Assembly: GCF_023715585.1 (NCBI RefSeq)
Contig: NZ_JAMBOK010000001.1
Location: 1,674,001 to 1,738,000, forward strand
Length of the DNA: 64,000 nucleotides
Direction: 5' to 3'
Source: Sporosarcina luteola
Lineage (GTDB): Bacteria > Bacillota > Bacilli > Bacillales_A > Planococcaceae
The notes beneath the pieces were generated by a model. That model was not told the origin of the DNA. It did not search any database and saw only the letters and a list, made by a program, of their open reading frames with translations. Every line of letters begins with the position of its first letter. Position 1 is the stretch's first letter. Shown in pieces: positions 53,995 to 63,675 of this stretch. A program made the position numbers and the translations under genes.

Positions 53995-54369
53995 TTAGAA
54001 ATGCTTTACGTGGACTACGATTCTGTCGACGAGCAATAGAACGTATGGAATCATCAGTCCGATCACTGTACCGATCAGATCGAATTTCTCCGGCATCGAC
54101 AACGCAATCGCTGCCGCCGCCACACCGGATCCGAATCGCATTGCGGTTCCTCCGATTGACTTTGTTTCTAACCCCTTCGAAATGTTCTGATCAAATCTTT
54201 CCATTCTACGGACAAGAATCCAGAAATTATACAGTCCGAACAAGGAACCTAAGATTAATCCACCAAAAACCGGTTTGAATGCACTAAAAGCCCATCCGAT
54301 GACAAACAGTGCGAGCAAAAAAACGAGAGCAATTTTCTGCCTATTAAAGATCTGTCGCAAAGTATGCAT
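53995..54369 (-). CDS. atpI: ATP synthase protein I
   Basis: About 124 residues with four hydrophobic segments ('IALVFLLALFVIGWAF', 'GLILGSLFGLYNFWI', 'GVAAAAIALSM', 'LIPYVLLLVDRI'-like end). AtpI is a small membrane protein thought to help assemble the c ring. I chose ATG 54369, with GGAG 11 nt upstream; the longer frame to 54426 gives an Arg/Pro-rich extension unlike AtpI. First gene of the operon. Confidence 0.85.
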   Translation of the reverse strand: MHTLRQIFNRQKIALVFLLALFVIGWAFSAFKPVFGGLILGSLFGLYNFWILVRRMERFDQNISKGLETKSIGGTAMRFGSGVAAAAIALSMPEKFDLIGTVIGLMIPYVLLLVDRIVVHVKHF

Positions 54370-54676
54370 GATGGGTGATTCTCCTGATTCGTATTTTCCG
54401 GGTCTGGCGATTTCGAGATGAGGCAAGTGTACAGCGGGAGCGCCAAACGGTTTGACCCGTTTCCCTTACTAGGGTTTGTACTGATAGAGACTCCGAAAAA
54501 GGTCGAAACCTGTCGAAATTTGTGAATTGCCGTAAGCAACTGACCACCAGGAGGCGTTGCCATTCAGCACGCTCAAGGAGCCCCTCGTGGAACGGCGTCA
54601 ATGAACGATGATAGAATCGCCTTGAACCTTGCCATCGAGGCGTTTATCATATGTATAGTTCCCTATCATTCTTACC
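54370..54676 (-). other. Long 5' leader of atp operon (about 300 nt)
   Basis: Between the predicted transcription start near 54677 and atpI lie about 300 nt. They contain several possible stems, such as AAACGG with CCGTTT inside GGG/CCC near 54440-54475, and AGGT-UUCG-ACCT near 54500. I recognise no Rfam-type riboswitch. Overlapping frames give Arg- or Pro-rich strings, more like structured RNA than genes. Confidence 0.45.
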
Positions 54677-54683
54677 CTTTGTT

Positions 54684-54712
54684 AGCATACAATAGGGGCA
54701 TTTTGATGTCAA
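54684..54712 (-). promoter_or_regulatory. Sigma-A promoter of atp operon
   Basis: On the minus strand TTGACA (54712-54707) and TATGCT (54689-54684) are separated by exactly 17 nt. The -35 box is perfect. The predicted start is near 54677. Confidence 0.75.
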
Positions 54713-54799
54713 TTGATTCCCGTGAAATTCTTCACAAAGTCTTCATGTTGTCAAATAATAGACATATTTGCACAATTAATTATGTCAGAATGAAGAAAT

Positions 54800-54839
54800 G
54801 AGGGATTTCCCTCAGTTTGACCCGATGAAAAAATCCCTC
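54800..54839 (-). terminator. Possible terminator after mnaA
   Basis: GAGGGATTT pairs with AAATCCCTC around a 22-nt loop, followed by CATTTCTTCATT on the minus strand. It lies 75 bases beyond the stop. Weak. Confidence 0.4.
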
Positions 54840-54913
54840 AATGGCTTTATTTTACGTACTTTATCAATAAATGTGCATGCGTTGTTCAATATGCACAAAC
54901 GTGTCGACGCATG

Positions 54914-56053
54914 TCAGTTCGTGGAGGAAAGATATTCCTTTAATGCGCTGACAATTCGTTCGGATGCATGGCCGTCACCATATGGATTGGAAGCTTTCGC
55001 CATGGCGTTGTATTCCGCTTCATCGGATAACAGCGTGTCCGTCAAGTTGAAGATCGTGTCTTCGTCGGTTCCGGCAAGTTTCAGCGTGCCCGCTTCGATG
55101 CCTTCCGGACGTTCGGTCGTATCGCGAAGGACGATGACCGGTTTGCCGAGCGAAGGCGCTTCTTCCTGGATGCCGCCTGAATCGGTAAGGATAATGTGCG
55201 AGCGTGCTGCGAAGTTGTGAAAATCAACGACTTCAAGCGGTTCAATCAGATGAACCCGCTTGTTCGAGCCGAGGATTTCGTCCGCCACTTCACGCACGGC
55301 GGGATTCATATGGACCGGATAGATGACTTGGGTGTCCGGATGCTTTTCCAAAATCCGTACGATGGCACGGAACATATTGCGCATCGGTTCGCCCAGGTTT
55401 TCGCGACGGTGCGCGGTAAGAAGGATAAGTCGATCTTCCCCGATCTTGTCAAGGATCGGGTGGTTATAATCTTCCTGCACTGTCGTCTGAAGTGCGTCAA
55501 TCGCCGTGTTCCCCGTAATGTAGATTCGGTCTTCCTGTTTGCCTTCATTTAACAGGTTCTGCGCAGACTTTTCGGTCGGCGAGAAATGAAGGTCGGCAAG
55601 GATGCCTGTCATTTGGCGGTTCATCTCTTCCGGGTACGGGGAGAACTTATCCCATGTACGGAGTCCCGCCTCGACGTGGCCGACTGCAATCTTATTGTAA
55701 AACGCGGCAAGACCGCCGATGAATGTCGTCGAAGTGTCGCCATGGACGAGGACGATATCCGGCTGGGCCTCTTTCATAATTTGGTCGAGCCCTTCGAGTC
55801 CGCGGGTCGCGACATCTATGAGCGTCTGACGGTCTTTCATAATGTTCAAATCAAAATCTGGTGTGATGTTGAATGCTTGTAAAACCTGGTCGAGCATTTG
55901 ACGATGCTGCGCCGTCACCGTGACAATCGATTCGATCTCCTCCGGGTGCTTTTGCAGTTCGAGCACGAGCGGCGCCATTTTAATCGCTTCCGGCCGCGTA
56001 CCGAATATCGTCATCACTTTCCATTTCTTTTTCAATCCATTCACGCCTTCCAA
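54914..56053 (-). CDS. mnaA: UDP-N-acetylglucosamine 2-epimerase (non-hydrolysing)
   Basis: 379 residues. The enzyme interconverts UDP-GlcNAc and UDP-ManNAc, supplying ManNAc for teichoic-acid linkage units or wall polysaccharides. Motifs: 'FGTRPEAIKMAPLV', 'TAQHRQMLDQ', 'VHGDTSTTF', 'ILTDSGGIQEEAPSLGKPV'. The frame starts at a TTG (56053) with AAAGGAA 8 nt upstream; a second TTG at 56035 would match the usual N-terminus more closely. It is located between upp and atpI, as in B. subtilis. Confidence 0.93.
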   Translation of the reverse strand: MEGVNGLKKKWKVMTIFGTRPEAIKMAPLVLELQKHPEEIESIVTVTAQHRQMLDQVLQAFNITPDFDLNIMKDRQTLIDVATRGLEGLDQIMKEAQPDIVLVHGDTSTTFIGGLAAFYNKIAVGHVEAGLRTWDKFSPYPEEMNRQMTGILADLHFSPTEKSAQNLLNEGKQEDRIYITGNTAIDALQTTVQEDYNHPILDKIGEDRLILLTAHRRENLGEPMRNMFRAIVRILEKHPDTQVIYPVHMNPAVREVADEILGSNKRVHLIEPLEVVDFHNFAARSHIILTDSGGIQEEAPSLGKPVIVLRDTTERPEGIEAGTLKLAGTDEDTIFNLTDTLLSDEAEYNAMAKASNPYGDGHASERIVSALKEYLSSTN

Positions 56054-56070
56054 ATTATTGTGTTCCTTTA

Positions 56071-56700
56071 TTATTTAGTTCCAAATAGGCGGTCGCCTGC
56101 GTCACCGAGTCCAGGAACGATATATCCTTTTTCATTCAGTTTTTCGTCCATTGCGGCAATGTATACGTCGATGTCAGGATGTGCTTCCGTGAACACCTTT
56201 ACGCCTTCAGGAGCTGCAATCAAGCACATGAAGCGGATGTTTTTTGCACCGCGTTTTTTTAATGAATTCACTGCCTCTACCGCCGTGCCGCCTGTTGCAA
56301 GCATCGGGTCGATAAGGATGAATTCACGCTCTGATACGTCGGAAGGTAGTTTCACAAAATACTCGACCGGCTGCAGTGTTTCCGGATCGCGGAACAAGCC
56401 GATATGCCCGACTTTCGCTGCCGGAATCAATTTTAGAATGCCATCGACCATGCCGATGCCTGCACGCAGAATCGGTACGATCCCCAGTTTTTTTCCTGCC
56501 AATACGTTAGATTTTGCTGTCCGGACCGGTGTTTCCACTTCCACTTCCGTCAGCGGAAGGTCGCGGGTGATTTCATACGCCATCAGCGTCGCCACTTCGT
56601 CGACGAGCTCGCGGAACTCCTTCGTTCCCGTATTCACGTCACGGATATGTGTCAATTTATGCTGGATAAGCGGATGATCGAATACATGTACTTTTGCCAT
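56071..56700 (-). CDS. upp: Uracil phosphoribosyltransferase
   Basis: 209 residues, the usual length. It salvages uracil with PRPP to UMP. The PRPP-binding motif '[15 protein letters not shown]' and the uracil-binding end '[14 protein letters not shown]' are present. RBS AAGGAG precedes the ATG; 17 nt upstream of mnaA, so the two are likely co-transcribed. Confidence 0.96.
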   Translation of the reverse strand: MAKVHVFDHPLIQHKLTHIRDVNTGTKEFRELVDEVATLMAYEITRDLPLTEVEVETPVRTAKSNVLAGKKLGIVPILRAGIGMVDGILKLIPAAKVGHIGLFRDPETLQPVEYFVKLPSDVSEREFILIDPMLATGGTAVEAVNSLKKRGAKNIRFMCLIAAPEGVKVFTEAHPDIDVYIAAMDEKLNEKGYIVPGLGDAGDRLFGTK

Positions 56701-56949
56701 TGCTAATCGCTCCTTTTCGGAATGTCCTGTACATTATAACAGAAAGCTACAGATTCAAACATTGTGGAGTGAGAATTATGATGGATGTTGTTGAATAGGG
56801 AATTGTTTGAGGATTGGATTAGTTAACACCATTAAAAATAGAAGAGAAATCCACTTTACATATCGCGGATGACTTCTAGTAGCTGGCTTCTTCATATCGC
56901 GCTAAGTGCTTTTGACAATTAGTAGCACTTTGACGGGGGCAGATTCGTG

Positions 56950-57010
56950 TTCTTGAGCGAGAGCGTGGACTTCTTGAGCGCGAATCCAATTTCTTGAGCG
57001 CGCCCACTAT
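56950..57010 (+). repeat. 20-bp periodic TTCTTGAGCG array (3 units)
   Basis: TTCTTGAGCG starts at 56950, 56971 and 56991. The flanking motif GCGCTAAGTGCTTTTGACAA is at 56899-56918, the same one that accompanies TTATGCGTG arrays. The array ends just before the glyA terminator. The remaining part of 56701-57069 holds no gene I can support. Confidence 0.85.
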
Positions 57011-57022
57011 TTAACCATGAAA

Positions 57023-57055
57023 AAATCCCCGTTCTCGCGCAGAGAGCGGGGATTT
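57023..57055 (-). terminator. Terminator of glyA
   Basis: A 14-bp stem (57023-57036 with 57042-57055), followed by TTTTTT on the minus strand. Confidence 0.92.
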
Positions 57056-57069
57056 CCTCAATGAATCAA

Positions 57070-58323
57070 TTATGCATACAACGGGAAGCGGTCTGTCAAC
57101 GCTTTGACGCGCTCAGCAGCTTCTTTTTTCGCAGCTTCGTCTTCGTGGTTTTTCAATAGGTTTGCAATGATGGAACCGATCTCCTTCATTTCTTCCTCTT
57201 TGAAGCCGCGTGTTGTGACGGCTGGAGTTCCGATACGGATGCCGGATGTGACGAATGGGCTTTCCGTGTCGAATGGAATTGTGTTTTTATTGACAGTGAT
57301 GCCGACTTCATCTAAAACGTGTTCAGCGATCTTGCCTGTGATGCCGAGCGATTTCAAGTTGACGAGCAACAAGTGGTTGTCCGTTCCGCCTGATACGATG
57401 TCGACGCCTTCAGCCTTTAAGGATTCCGCAAGGGCCGCAGCATTTTTCTTCACTTGCTGGATATGCGATTTAAACTCAGGCTTTAGGGCTTCGCCGAATG
57501 CAACCGCTTTTGCAGCGATAACGTGCATCAATGGACCGCCTTGGATGCCAGGGAAGATCGTTTTGTCGATCTTTTTGCCGAATTCTTCAGCGAATTCCTC
57601 GTTGACGAGGATCAAGCCGCCGCGTGGTCCGCGCAATGTTTTATGCGTAGTTGATGTAACAAAGTGCGCGTACGGTACCGGATTCGGATGCTCGCCGACT
57701 GCGACGAGGCCGGCGATATGCGCCATGTCGACCATCAAGTATGCACCGACTTCATCCGCGATTTCACGGAATTTCGCGAAGTCGATTTCACGCGGATATG
57801 CGCTTGCGCCTGCAACGATCAATTTCGGCTTATACTCAAGCGCTTTTTGACGGACGTCTTCGTAATCAATGCGCTCGTCCTCTTTGCTGACGCCGTACTC
57901 GACGAAATTGTACAGCTTACCGGAGAAGTTCACCGGGCTGCCGTGCGTCAAGTGACCGCCGTGGGAAAGGTTCATGCCGAGGACAGTGTCGCCCGGCTCA
58001 AGAATTGTGAAATAGACAGCCATGTTCGCTTGCGCACCGGAGTGGGCTTGGACGTTTGCATAGCCTGCGCCGAAAATTTCTTTCACACGGTCGCGCGCGA
58101 TGTTTTCAACGACGTCGACGTGTTCACAGCCGCCGTAGTAGCGTTTGCCCGGATAGCCTTCAGCGTATTTGTTCGTCAAATAAGAGCCTTGCGCTTCCAT
58201 GACCGCTTCCGTCACAAAGTTTTCGGATGCGATCAATTCGATATTGGCGTTCTGGCGGTTCTTTTCCGCCATGATTGCTTCGTAGACAGCTGTATCTTCA
58301 CGTTTCACATTGCTTAAATCCAT
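57070..58323 (-). CDS. glyA: Serine hydroxymethyltransferase
   Basis: 417 residues. The PLP enzyme converts serine and tetrahydrofolate to glycine and methylene-THF. The PLP lysine lies in '[15 protein letters not shown]' (about 226-230), with '[11 protein letters not shown]' and '[10 protein letters not shown]' also conserved. Complete; gap of 44 nt to ywlG. Confidence 0.96.
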   Translation of the reverse strand: MDLSNVKREDTAVYEAIMAEKNRQNANIELIASENFVTEAVMEAQGSYLTNKYAEGYPGKRYYGGCEHVDVVENIARDRVKEIFGAGYANVQAHSGAQANMAVYFTILEPGDTVLGMNLSHGGHLTHGSPVNFSGKLYNFVEYGVSKEDERIDYEDVRQKALEYKPKLIVAGASAYPREIDFAKFREIADEVGAYLMVDMAHIAGLVAVGEHPNPVPYAHFVTSTTHKTLRGPRGGLILVNEEFAEEFGKKIDKTIFPGIQGGPLMHVIAAKAVAFGEALKPEFKSHIQQVKKNAAALAESLKAEGVDIVSGGTDNHLLLVNLKSLGITGKIAEHVLDEVGITVNKNTIPFDTESPFVTSGIRIGTPAVTTRGFKEEEMKEIGSIIANLLKNHEDEAAKKEAAERVKALTDRFPLYA

Positions 58324-58367
58324 GATTCCATTTCCCCTTTTCTAAGTTAATTTTATCTGCAGATCCA

Positions 58368-58931
58368 TCAGTCTTCCACAGGAAGTTTGTAGATCGCCCG
58401 CTCGCCGCCGATCAATTTCGGACGGGTTGTCGCCACGGTGACGACTGCATCCCCGATCTTGTCGATGGACGTGCGCAGCGGAACGGCGACCGGCTTCAAG
58501 TGCATGCCGATCAACGTCTGGCCGATGTCTATCCCTGCATTCGCACGGATGGACTCGACGACGACCGCGTCTTCTAAATGCTCGAATGCATATGTAGACA
58601 TCGATCCGCCCGCATGCACCGCCGGAATGACGGATACGGAGTCGAGATTCGCTTTGTCCGCGGCTATGCGTTCGATTGTCAAGGCGCGGTTGATATGCTC
58701 GCAGCCTTGGAATGCCAACGATAGGGCATGCTTCTTTGCGAATGCTTGCAGCGGTCCGAATAAAGCTTCGGCGACTTCAAGCGCACCGCCTGTCCCGATT
58801 CGTTTGCCGGCGATTTCGGATGTCGAGCAGCCGACGACGAAGAATGTGCCGGGCGTAAAAGTTGTCTGCTCTTCCATTTCCGATAGAAGCTGTTCAAGCT
58901 GAAGCTTCCATAAATTCAATACATCATCCAT
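58368..58931 (-). CDS. ywlG: UPF0340 / YwlG-family protein
   Basis: About 187 residues of the TIGR01440/YwlG family of unknown function. Conserved stretches: 'VVGCSTSEIAGKRIGTGGA', 'FQGCEHINRAL', 'PAVHAGGSMSTYAFE'. I chose ATG 58931 (GAGGTGA 8 nt upstream) rather than the GTG at 58943, which overlaps that RBS. Between glyA and rpiB, as in B. subtilis. Confidence 0.88.
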   Translation of the reverse strand: MDDVLNLWKLQLEQLLSEMEEQTTFTPGTFFVVGCSTSEIAGKRIGTGGALEVAEALFGPLQAFAKKHALSLAFQGCEHINRALTIERIAADKANLDSVSVIPAVHAGGSMSTYAFEHLEDAVVVESIRANAGIDIGQTLIGMHLKPVAVPLRTSIDKIGDAVVTVATTRPKLIGGERAIYKLPVED

Positions 58932-58948
58932 TGGCTTGCTCACCTCAC

Positions 58949-59386
58949 TTAATTTTCAAGTTCTGACAATTTGGCGATGCGGCGCTCGTGGCGGCCGCCT
59001 TCGAATGAAGTGTCTAGCCAAGCTGTCGCGACTTCCCTTGCCAGGCCCGGTCCGATGACGCGTTCTCCCATGGCAAGGATATTCGAGTCATTATGCCCTC
59101 TCGTCGCCTTCGCGCTGAAGACGTCGTGGACGAGTGCACAACGGATACCTTTCACTTTGTTCGCAGCGATCGACATGCCGATCCCTGTGCCGCAAATGAG
59201 GATGCCCCGGTCGAACTTCCCGCTTGCGACGCCATCCGCTACAGGTTTGGCGAAATCCGGATAATCGACCGATTCATCGGAGTTCGGACCGAAATCTTCA
59301 TAGGCCAGCCCGAGTTCCGATAATAAGTCCATGATTTCATGGCGCAGGCGGTTGCCGCCATGATCCGAAGAGATTGCGATTTTCAT
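58949..59386 (-). CDS. rpiB: Ribose-5-phosphate isomerase B
   Basis: 145 residues of the RpiB/LacAB family, interconverting ribose-5-P and ribulose-5-P in the pentose phosphate pathway. Signature 'SSDHGGNRLRHEI', the catalytic Cys in 'GILICGTGIGMSIAANK' and 'RGHNDSNILAMG' are present. It precedes ywlG by only a few bases. Confidence 0.94.
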   Translation of the reverse strand: MKIAISSDHGGNRLRHEIMDLLSELGLAYEDFGPNSDESVDYPDFAKPVADGVASGKFDRGILICGTGIGMSIAANKVKGIRCALVHDVFSAKATRGHNDSNILAMGERVIGPGLAREVATAWLDTSFEGGRHERRIAKLSELEN

Positions 59387-59440
59387 TGCGTCCCCTCTTT
59401 TCTTAATTTACTCACAAGTCATTTTACCATTGTTCCATAA

Positions 59441-59475
59441 AAAAACACAGCCCCGGTTGACTATTTCGGGCTGTG
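59441..59475 (-). terminator. Terminator of chemoreceptor gene
   Basis: CACAGCCC (59446-59453) pairs with GGGCTGTG (59468-59475), followed by U7 on the minus strand. Confidence 0.88.
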
Positions 59476-59491
59476 AATGAATTGCTTCTTC

Positions 59492-60772
59492 TCAGGAGCG
59501 ATCGAATTGGCTGATTACTTTATAAAGGTCTTCGGACTGTTTCTTCAATTGGATTGCCATAAGGTCGGTCTGCTCGATCGATTTGACTTGTTCTTGCGTG
59601 GCGGCGTGCACTTCTTCTGCGCCAGCGGAGGTCTGTTCCGCAATTGCCGCGACTTCCTGCGATTGCAAGGCTGTCGTTTCGATGTTGGATAGCTGGTGTT
59701 CCACGAGCTCCGAGATTTTGACGACGGATTCGGCCATGCCGTTCACTTTCGACGCCATCGCTTCGACGTTGCCGCTTGTAGCATCTGCGCGGTTCGCTTC
59801 GTTTGCCGCCGTGTTCACTTGCTTTTCCATTTCCTTCACGACTTTTGAGACGTCGGACTGGATCATTTTCACAAGTTCGTCGATGCTGTGAACCGCCTTC
59901 GCACTTTCATCCGCCAACACACGGACTTCCTCCGCGACGACCGCGAAGCCTTTTCCATGCTCACCGGCACGCGCCGCTTCAATGGATGCGTTCAATGCAA
60001 GCAGATTCGTCTGGCCCGCGATGCTGCCGACAAGCTGGACGATTTCACCGATCTTCTGCGCATTTTGGTCAAGTTCACGGATCGTGCCGAGCGATTGTTC
60101 GCTTTGATTGGACATGTCCCGAATCCCTTTGACGAGCGTCCGGAATACTTCCGTCGTGCGCGCGAGTTCCGCCAGCATCTCTTTCGACTGCTCAGAGGAA
60201 TCCTCCGCACGGCTGCTCACTTCAGCGGCTAGCATCCGCACATCCTCGATCGCCTCTGCCGTTTCCTGGATTGCGACTGCAGAAGCTTCCGCACCCGAGG
60301 AAATTTCCATGATCGTCGAAGCGACCGCGTCTGCCTGTAATGCTGCACTGCTTGTCTCACCCGATAACCGGTTGACCGTCTGAGCCGTTTTCTCGAAGTT
60401 CGTCTCGATCTCCGTAACAATCGTCCGCAAATTGATGACGAGCTGCTGGAACGCTTCCGCAACGGAGCGGATTTCGTCGGACGACTTCGGCAAGATGATC
60501 TCTGTGCCAATCTTGCCGTCCGCTACTTTGATTGCCGCCTTCTCCAAGTTCTGCAGCGGCTTCGTCAAAATCGTGCCGAACAATGCCGCCAAAATGCCTG
60601 ACCAAATTATCCCCATTGCATATGTACTGATTTCAAATACAAACGGCTGAACGTCCGGAAAGAACTCCGGCCGGATATAATTGATGAACAAGGCGCTCGT
60701 CGAATACGTGATAACTGCAAGCACCGTAACAAATAAAACCATCTTTTTGCGCAAACCGAACTTCTTCTTCAT
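59492..60772 (-). CDS. Methyl-accepting chemotaxis protein with minimal sensor
   Basis: 426 residues. It has two membrane helices (about 10-30 and 50-70) with only about 20 residues between them, a HAMP domain (about 71-125) and the MCP signalling domain (about 150-426). The hairpin tip reads '[19 protein letters not shown]', followed by '[19 protein letters not shown]', the CheA/CheW contact region. With almost no extracellular domain, it probably senses membrane or cytoplasmic signals. The start overlaps the ywlE stop by four bases (ATGA). Confidence 0.9.
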   Translation of the reverse strand: MKKKFGLRKKMVLFVTVLAVITYSTSALFINYIRPEFFPDVQPFVFEISTYAMGIIWSGILAALFGTILTKPLQNLEKAAIKVADGKIGTEIILPKSSDEIRSVAEAFQQLVINLRTIVTEIETNFEKTAQTVNRLSGETSSAALQADAVASTIMEISSGAEASAVAIQETAEAIEDVRMLAAEVSSRAEDSSEQSKEMLAELARTTEVFRTLVKGIRDMSNQSEQSLGTIRELDQNAQKIGEIVQLVGSIAGQTNLLALNASIEAARAGEHGKGFAVVAEEVRVLADESAKAVHSIDELVKMIQSDVSKVVKEMEKQVNTAANEANRADATSGNVEAMASKVNGMAESVVKISELVEHQLSNIETTALQSQEVAAIAEQTSAGAEEVHAATQEQVKSIEQTDLMAIQLKKQSEDLYKVISQFDRS

Positions 60773-61215
60773 TCCCCATCCTCCATCAACTTCAACTTCA
60801 ATTGCTCGATCAGCCTGTCCAACTCATCGAATGTCGTACGGTAAGTGGCAAGGCTGCCGCCGTACGGATCGTGCACATCCCCGAATTCCCCGGGCGCCGC
60901 GTACTCTTTCAACGTAAACGTCTTCTCAGCGGCTTCCGGAAATGAATGCAGCAGCAACCCCTTATGTGACATCGTCATCGTCAACACGAGGTCCGCCCAT
61001 GCCAGATCTTCCGCGTTGACCGCGTTGGACACGTCCGTGTACGGCATGTCCGCCTCTTCGATCAGCGTCTTGGCGTTCGTTGCAATCGGCAACCCGTCAA
61101 TCGCACTGACCCCAGCCGACCGGACCTTGACGCCTTCTATTGCCTTTGAACGGAGAATCGCCTCCGCCATCGGACTCCTGCAAGTATTTCCTGTGCAAAT
61201 AAAATAAATATTCAT
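60769..61215 (-). CDS. ywlE: Protein-arginine phosphatase (YwlE family)
   Basis: 148 residues of the low-molecular-weight phosphatase family. The P-loop '[15 protein letters not shown]' with Thr after Gly, as in YwlE, favours phospho-arginine specificity, and '[13 protein letters not shown]' carries the general-acid Asp. YwlE removes phosphate from McsB-labelled proteins in B. subtilis. RBS AGGTGATC before the ATG. Coupled to the chemoreceptor gene. Confidence 0.9.
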   Translation of the reverse strand: MNIYFICTGNTCRSPMAEAILRSKAIEGVKVRSAGVSAIDGLPIATNAKTLIEEADMPYTDVSNAVNAEDLAWADLVLTMTMSHKGLLLHSFPEAAEKTFTLKEYAAPGEFGDVHDPYGGSLATYRTTFDELDRLIEQLKLKLMEDGE

Positions 61216-61274
61216 TCATGATCACCTACCTTAAGAATACCTGATATCCGTGAAGAAAGAAATAGATAATTTCA

Positions 61275-61775
61275 TCAAAAACATGACATTATCCCCATGG
61301 CCAATAAAGCCAAGCCCGCAATGATGCGAAGCAGCCTGCCGTTTTTAATGCTTAAGAATCTTCCGAAATAAAGTGCCAAGCACGAAAAAATGAACGAAAG
61401 GAATCCGGATGCCAAGATGAACAGTATTTTATTCAAATGGAGCATTCCGAAAGAAACGCTGATTGAAAAAGTGTCCAGACTGACAGCAAGTGCAATGATG
61501 CCCGGGTGGAGCTGCTTTTTCAGCATGCTGTTGTCATCGTCATGGAGAAGCATGTGGATGCCGATCAACGCAAGCAGGACGCCGGACAGCATATGACTCC
61601 ATACCGAAAATAGCTCGGCGGACCAATCCCCCATGACGAAGCCCGCAAACGGCAGCAAAATATTCAGGAACGTTATCCACAGAGCGAGGACGAGCCTACC
61701 TTTCCGCAACTGTAATAACGATAATACAACGACGACATCAATTGTCGTAACGCTTGCAGCGAATATTTCCAACAA
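61275..61775 (-). CDS. MntP/YwlD-like membrane protein (putative Mn efflux)
   Basis: About 166 residues, six hydrophobic segments. Pairs of Asp in membrane segments ('TTIDVVVVLSL' and 'AVSLDTFSISVSFG') are typical of the MntP manganese efflux family. I chose the TTG at 61775, 8 nt after GGAGG; the longer frame begins at 61808 without an RBS. Located as B. subtilis ywlD, between ywlC and ywlE. Confidence 0.78.
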   Translation of the reverse strand: MLEIFAASVTTIDVVVVLSLLQLRKGRLVLALWITFLNILLPFAGFVMGDWSAELFSVWSHMLSGVLLALIGIHMLLHDDDNSMLKKQLHPGIIALAVSLDTFSISVSFGMLHLNKILFILASGFLSFIFSCLALYFGRFLSIKNGRLLRIIAGLALLAMGIMSCF

Positions 61776-61963
61776 TGAATTGACCTCCCAACTTCCGCAT
61801 CCATCCATCTTATGCGCACGTTTAGGAGGTCATTCATGTCCGAATATCCGTTTTTTTCGATTAGCCGAGTTTCGATTAGCCGATTTTTTATTACCTAATT
61901 TTCTAAAGCAGCTTGCCTAAAAATTGATCGCTTTCGGATTGCTGTTGAATTGTCCGCTACGCC

Positions 61964-63001
61964 TTATCCATCATACCGTTTGCCATCCGCCGCTTTCAGG
62001 AGGCGATTCATGACCGCTTGGCCGACGCCTTCATAATCCGTTTCCGCAGCGAGGATGAGATCAGCATCCGTCAGATCGCATTGACGGAGCGCACTGTATA
62101 GATTCACCGCCATTGCCTCGTTGTCATGAAGCGGACCTGCTGCGAAATACCAATCCGCCTCCGTGATGTCGAACTCGTCGGGACCGATGACCGCAACCCG
62201 CTTCCCTTCGGCGTGAAGTTGCTTGACCGCTTCCCGGATTGCCGCAGCGTCACGCCGGATGACGAACAGCGGCGACTCCGGGGCGTAATGCATGTATTTC
62301 ATGCCAGGTGCACGCGGCGCTTCCTCATCGGCCACGCCTGGCGATTTGTCTTCAGCGCGGACGGGACCGATCACTTCCTCGATCATCTCGCGCGTCACGC
62401 CCCCTGGCCGTAGAATTTCCGGTGGATTCGCCGTCATGTCGAGCACGGTCGATTCGACGCCGACACCGGTGCGGCCGCCGTCGACGATTAGCGGAATCCG
62501 TCCATCGAGATCGGTCATCACATGCGCCGCTTCCGTCGGGCTCGGTTTTCCGCTGCGATTCGCGCTCGGCGCGGCAAGCGGGCCGTCAAGCGTGCGGAGC
62601 AAGTTAAGCGCGACTGGATGATCAGGCATCCGGATGCCGACCGTGTCGAAGCCCGGTGTGACATTTTCTGCAATGACACCGGGCTTCTTATGGAAGACGA
62701 GCGTCAGCGGGCCCGGCCAAAATGCATCCATCAGCTTGCCGGCGTTTTCCGGCACATCCACCGCATAGTTATTCACATCTTCTTTATTACCAATATGTAC
62801 GATGAGCGGGTTGTCAGACGGGCGCCCCTTCGCTTCGAAGATCCGCTGCACGGCAACCGCATCCGTCGCAAGCGCTCCGAGGCCATACACCGTTTCGGTC
62901 GGGAACGCGACAACGCCTCCATCTTTCAAAATATCCACAGCCCGTTGATAACTAACCGAGTTATCCATATCGTTATCCACTGAAACAATTTCAGTTTCCA
63001 A
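61964..63001 (-). CDS. ywlC: L-threonylcarbamoyladenylate synthase (Sua5/YwlC)
   Basis: 345 residues, with a YrdC domain (about 15-200) and a C-terminal Sua5 domain. It makes threonylcarbamoyl-AMP from Thr, bicarbonate and ATP for the t6A modification of tRNA. Motifs: 'VAFPTETVYGLGALA', 'KGRPSDNPLIVHI', 'PSANRSGKPSPT', and in the linker 'APGMKYMHYAP'. The start is TTG with RBS GGGGG. A housekeeping enzyme. Confidence 0.93.
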   Translation of the reverse strand: METEIVSVDNDMDNSVSYQRAVDILKDGGVVAFPTETVYGLGALATDAVAVQRIFEAKGRPSDNPLIVHIGNKEDVNNYAVDVPENAGKLMDAFWPGPLTLVFHKKPGVIAENVTPGFDTVGIRMPDHPVALNLLRTLDGPLAAPSANRSGKPSPTEAAHVMTDLDGRIPLIVDGGRTGVGVESTVLDMTANPPEILRPGGVTREMIEEVIGPVRAEDKSPGVADEEAPRAPGMKYMHYAPESPLFVIRRDAAAIREAVKQLHAEGKRVAVIGPDEFDITEADWYFAAGPLHDNEAMAVNLYSALRQCDLTDADLILAAETDYEGVGQAVMNRLLKAADGKRYDG

Positions 63002-63062
63002 GGTTCAAACCCCCATTTATACACAGTTTCATCCACTTATCCACAATCGTCAGTGGATAACT

Positions 63063-63632
63063 TTATTCAAATAACGACTTTATCCACTCCCAAATGAAGA
63101 AAGTGACCTTCTCATCGTCTGATTCTTCCACATCTTTGTCAGGAAAACAGACTCTCGGGAATAAAGAACACCACCAATTGTCGCCACGCCCGCTTCCGAT
63201 TGTTAAAATATACGCGTCATACGGCGCTTGCGGCGTGATGACCAACCCGGAACGCTTCGGCGGGAACAAGGCTGCCGTTTGCTCTAAGCTTACCTCTTTC
63301 CCATCCGCCATCGATTGCGCAGTCTCTAAAACAGTCGCTTCTATCGCCTTCAAATTATCCACAATTTCTGATTTCGACTCTGCTTGCGAAATCGCTTGAT
63401 TGATCATCGGCTCGATGACAACCCGGATTTCTTCTTTCAACTTCTGGTCTGCAGGCGCATTCGAATGCGCAAGAATCCGGAATCTGATCTCTTCTTCCTG
63501 TTCAGCCTGTCCCGTAAATAACAGCAACGCGGATTGGATGAGGAACAGCACGAGAATGAACTCGACGACCGCCTTCACACGCTCCATCCGCTTAGTAGGT
63601 TTTAGATTCGTAATTTCATAGTCTTGCAACAT
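63063..63632 (-). CDS. spoIIR: Stage II sporulation protein SpoIIR
   Basis: 189 residues. It has a membrane or signal helix (about 20-42) followed by a SpoIIR domain: 'FRILAHSNAPADQKLKEEI' and 'WWCSLFPRVCFPD'. SpoIIR is secreted from the forespore and triggers SpoIIGA to process pro-sigma-E. RBS AGGAGGGG precedes the ATG. Between prmC and ywlC, as in B. subtilis. Confidence 0.94.
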   Translation of the reverse strand: MLQDYEITNLKPTKRMERVKAVVEFILVLFLIQSALLLFTGQAEQEEEIRFRILAHSNAPADQKLKEEIRVVIEPMINQAISQAESKSEIVDNLKAIEATVLETAQSMADGKEVSLEQTAALFPPKRSGLVITPQAPYDAYILTIGSGRGDNWWCSLFPRVCFPDKDVEESDDEKVTFFIWEWIKSLFE

Positions 63633-63675
63633 ATCGATCCCCTCCTGACCACATTGTCGCCAGGGTTAGAGGGTT

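Noticed and set aside
54255..54563. 102-residue frame upstream of and overlapping atpI
   Set aside because: It overlaps 115 bp of atpI in another frame and looks like the chance reading of a leader RNA.
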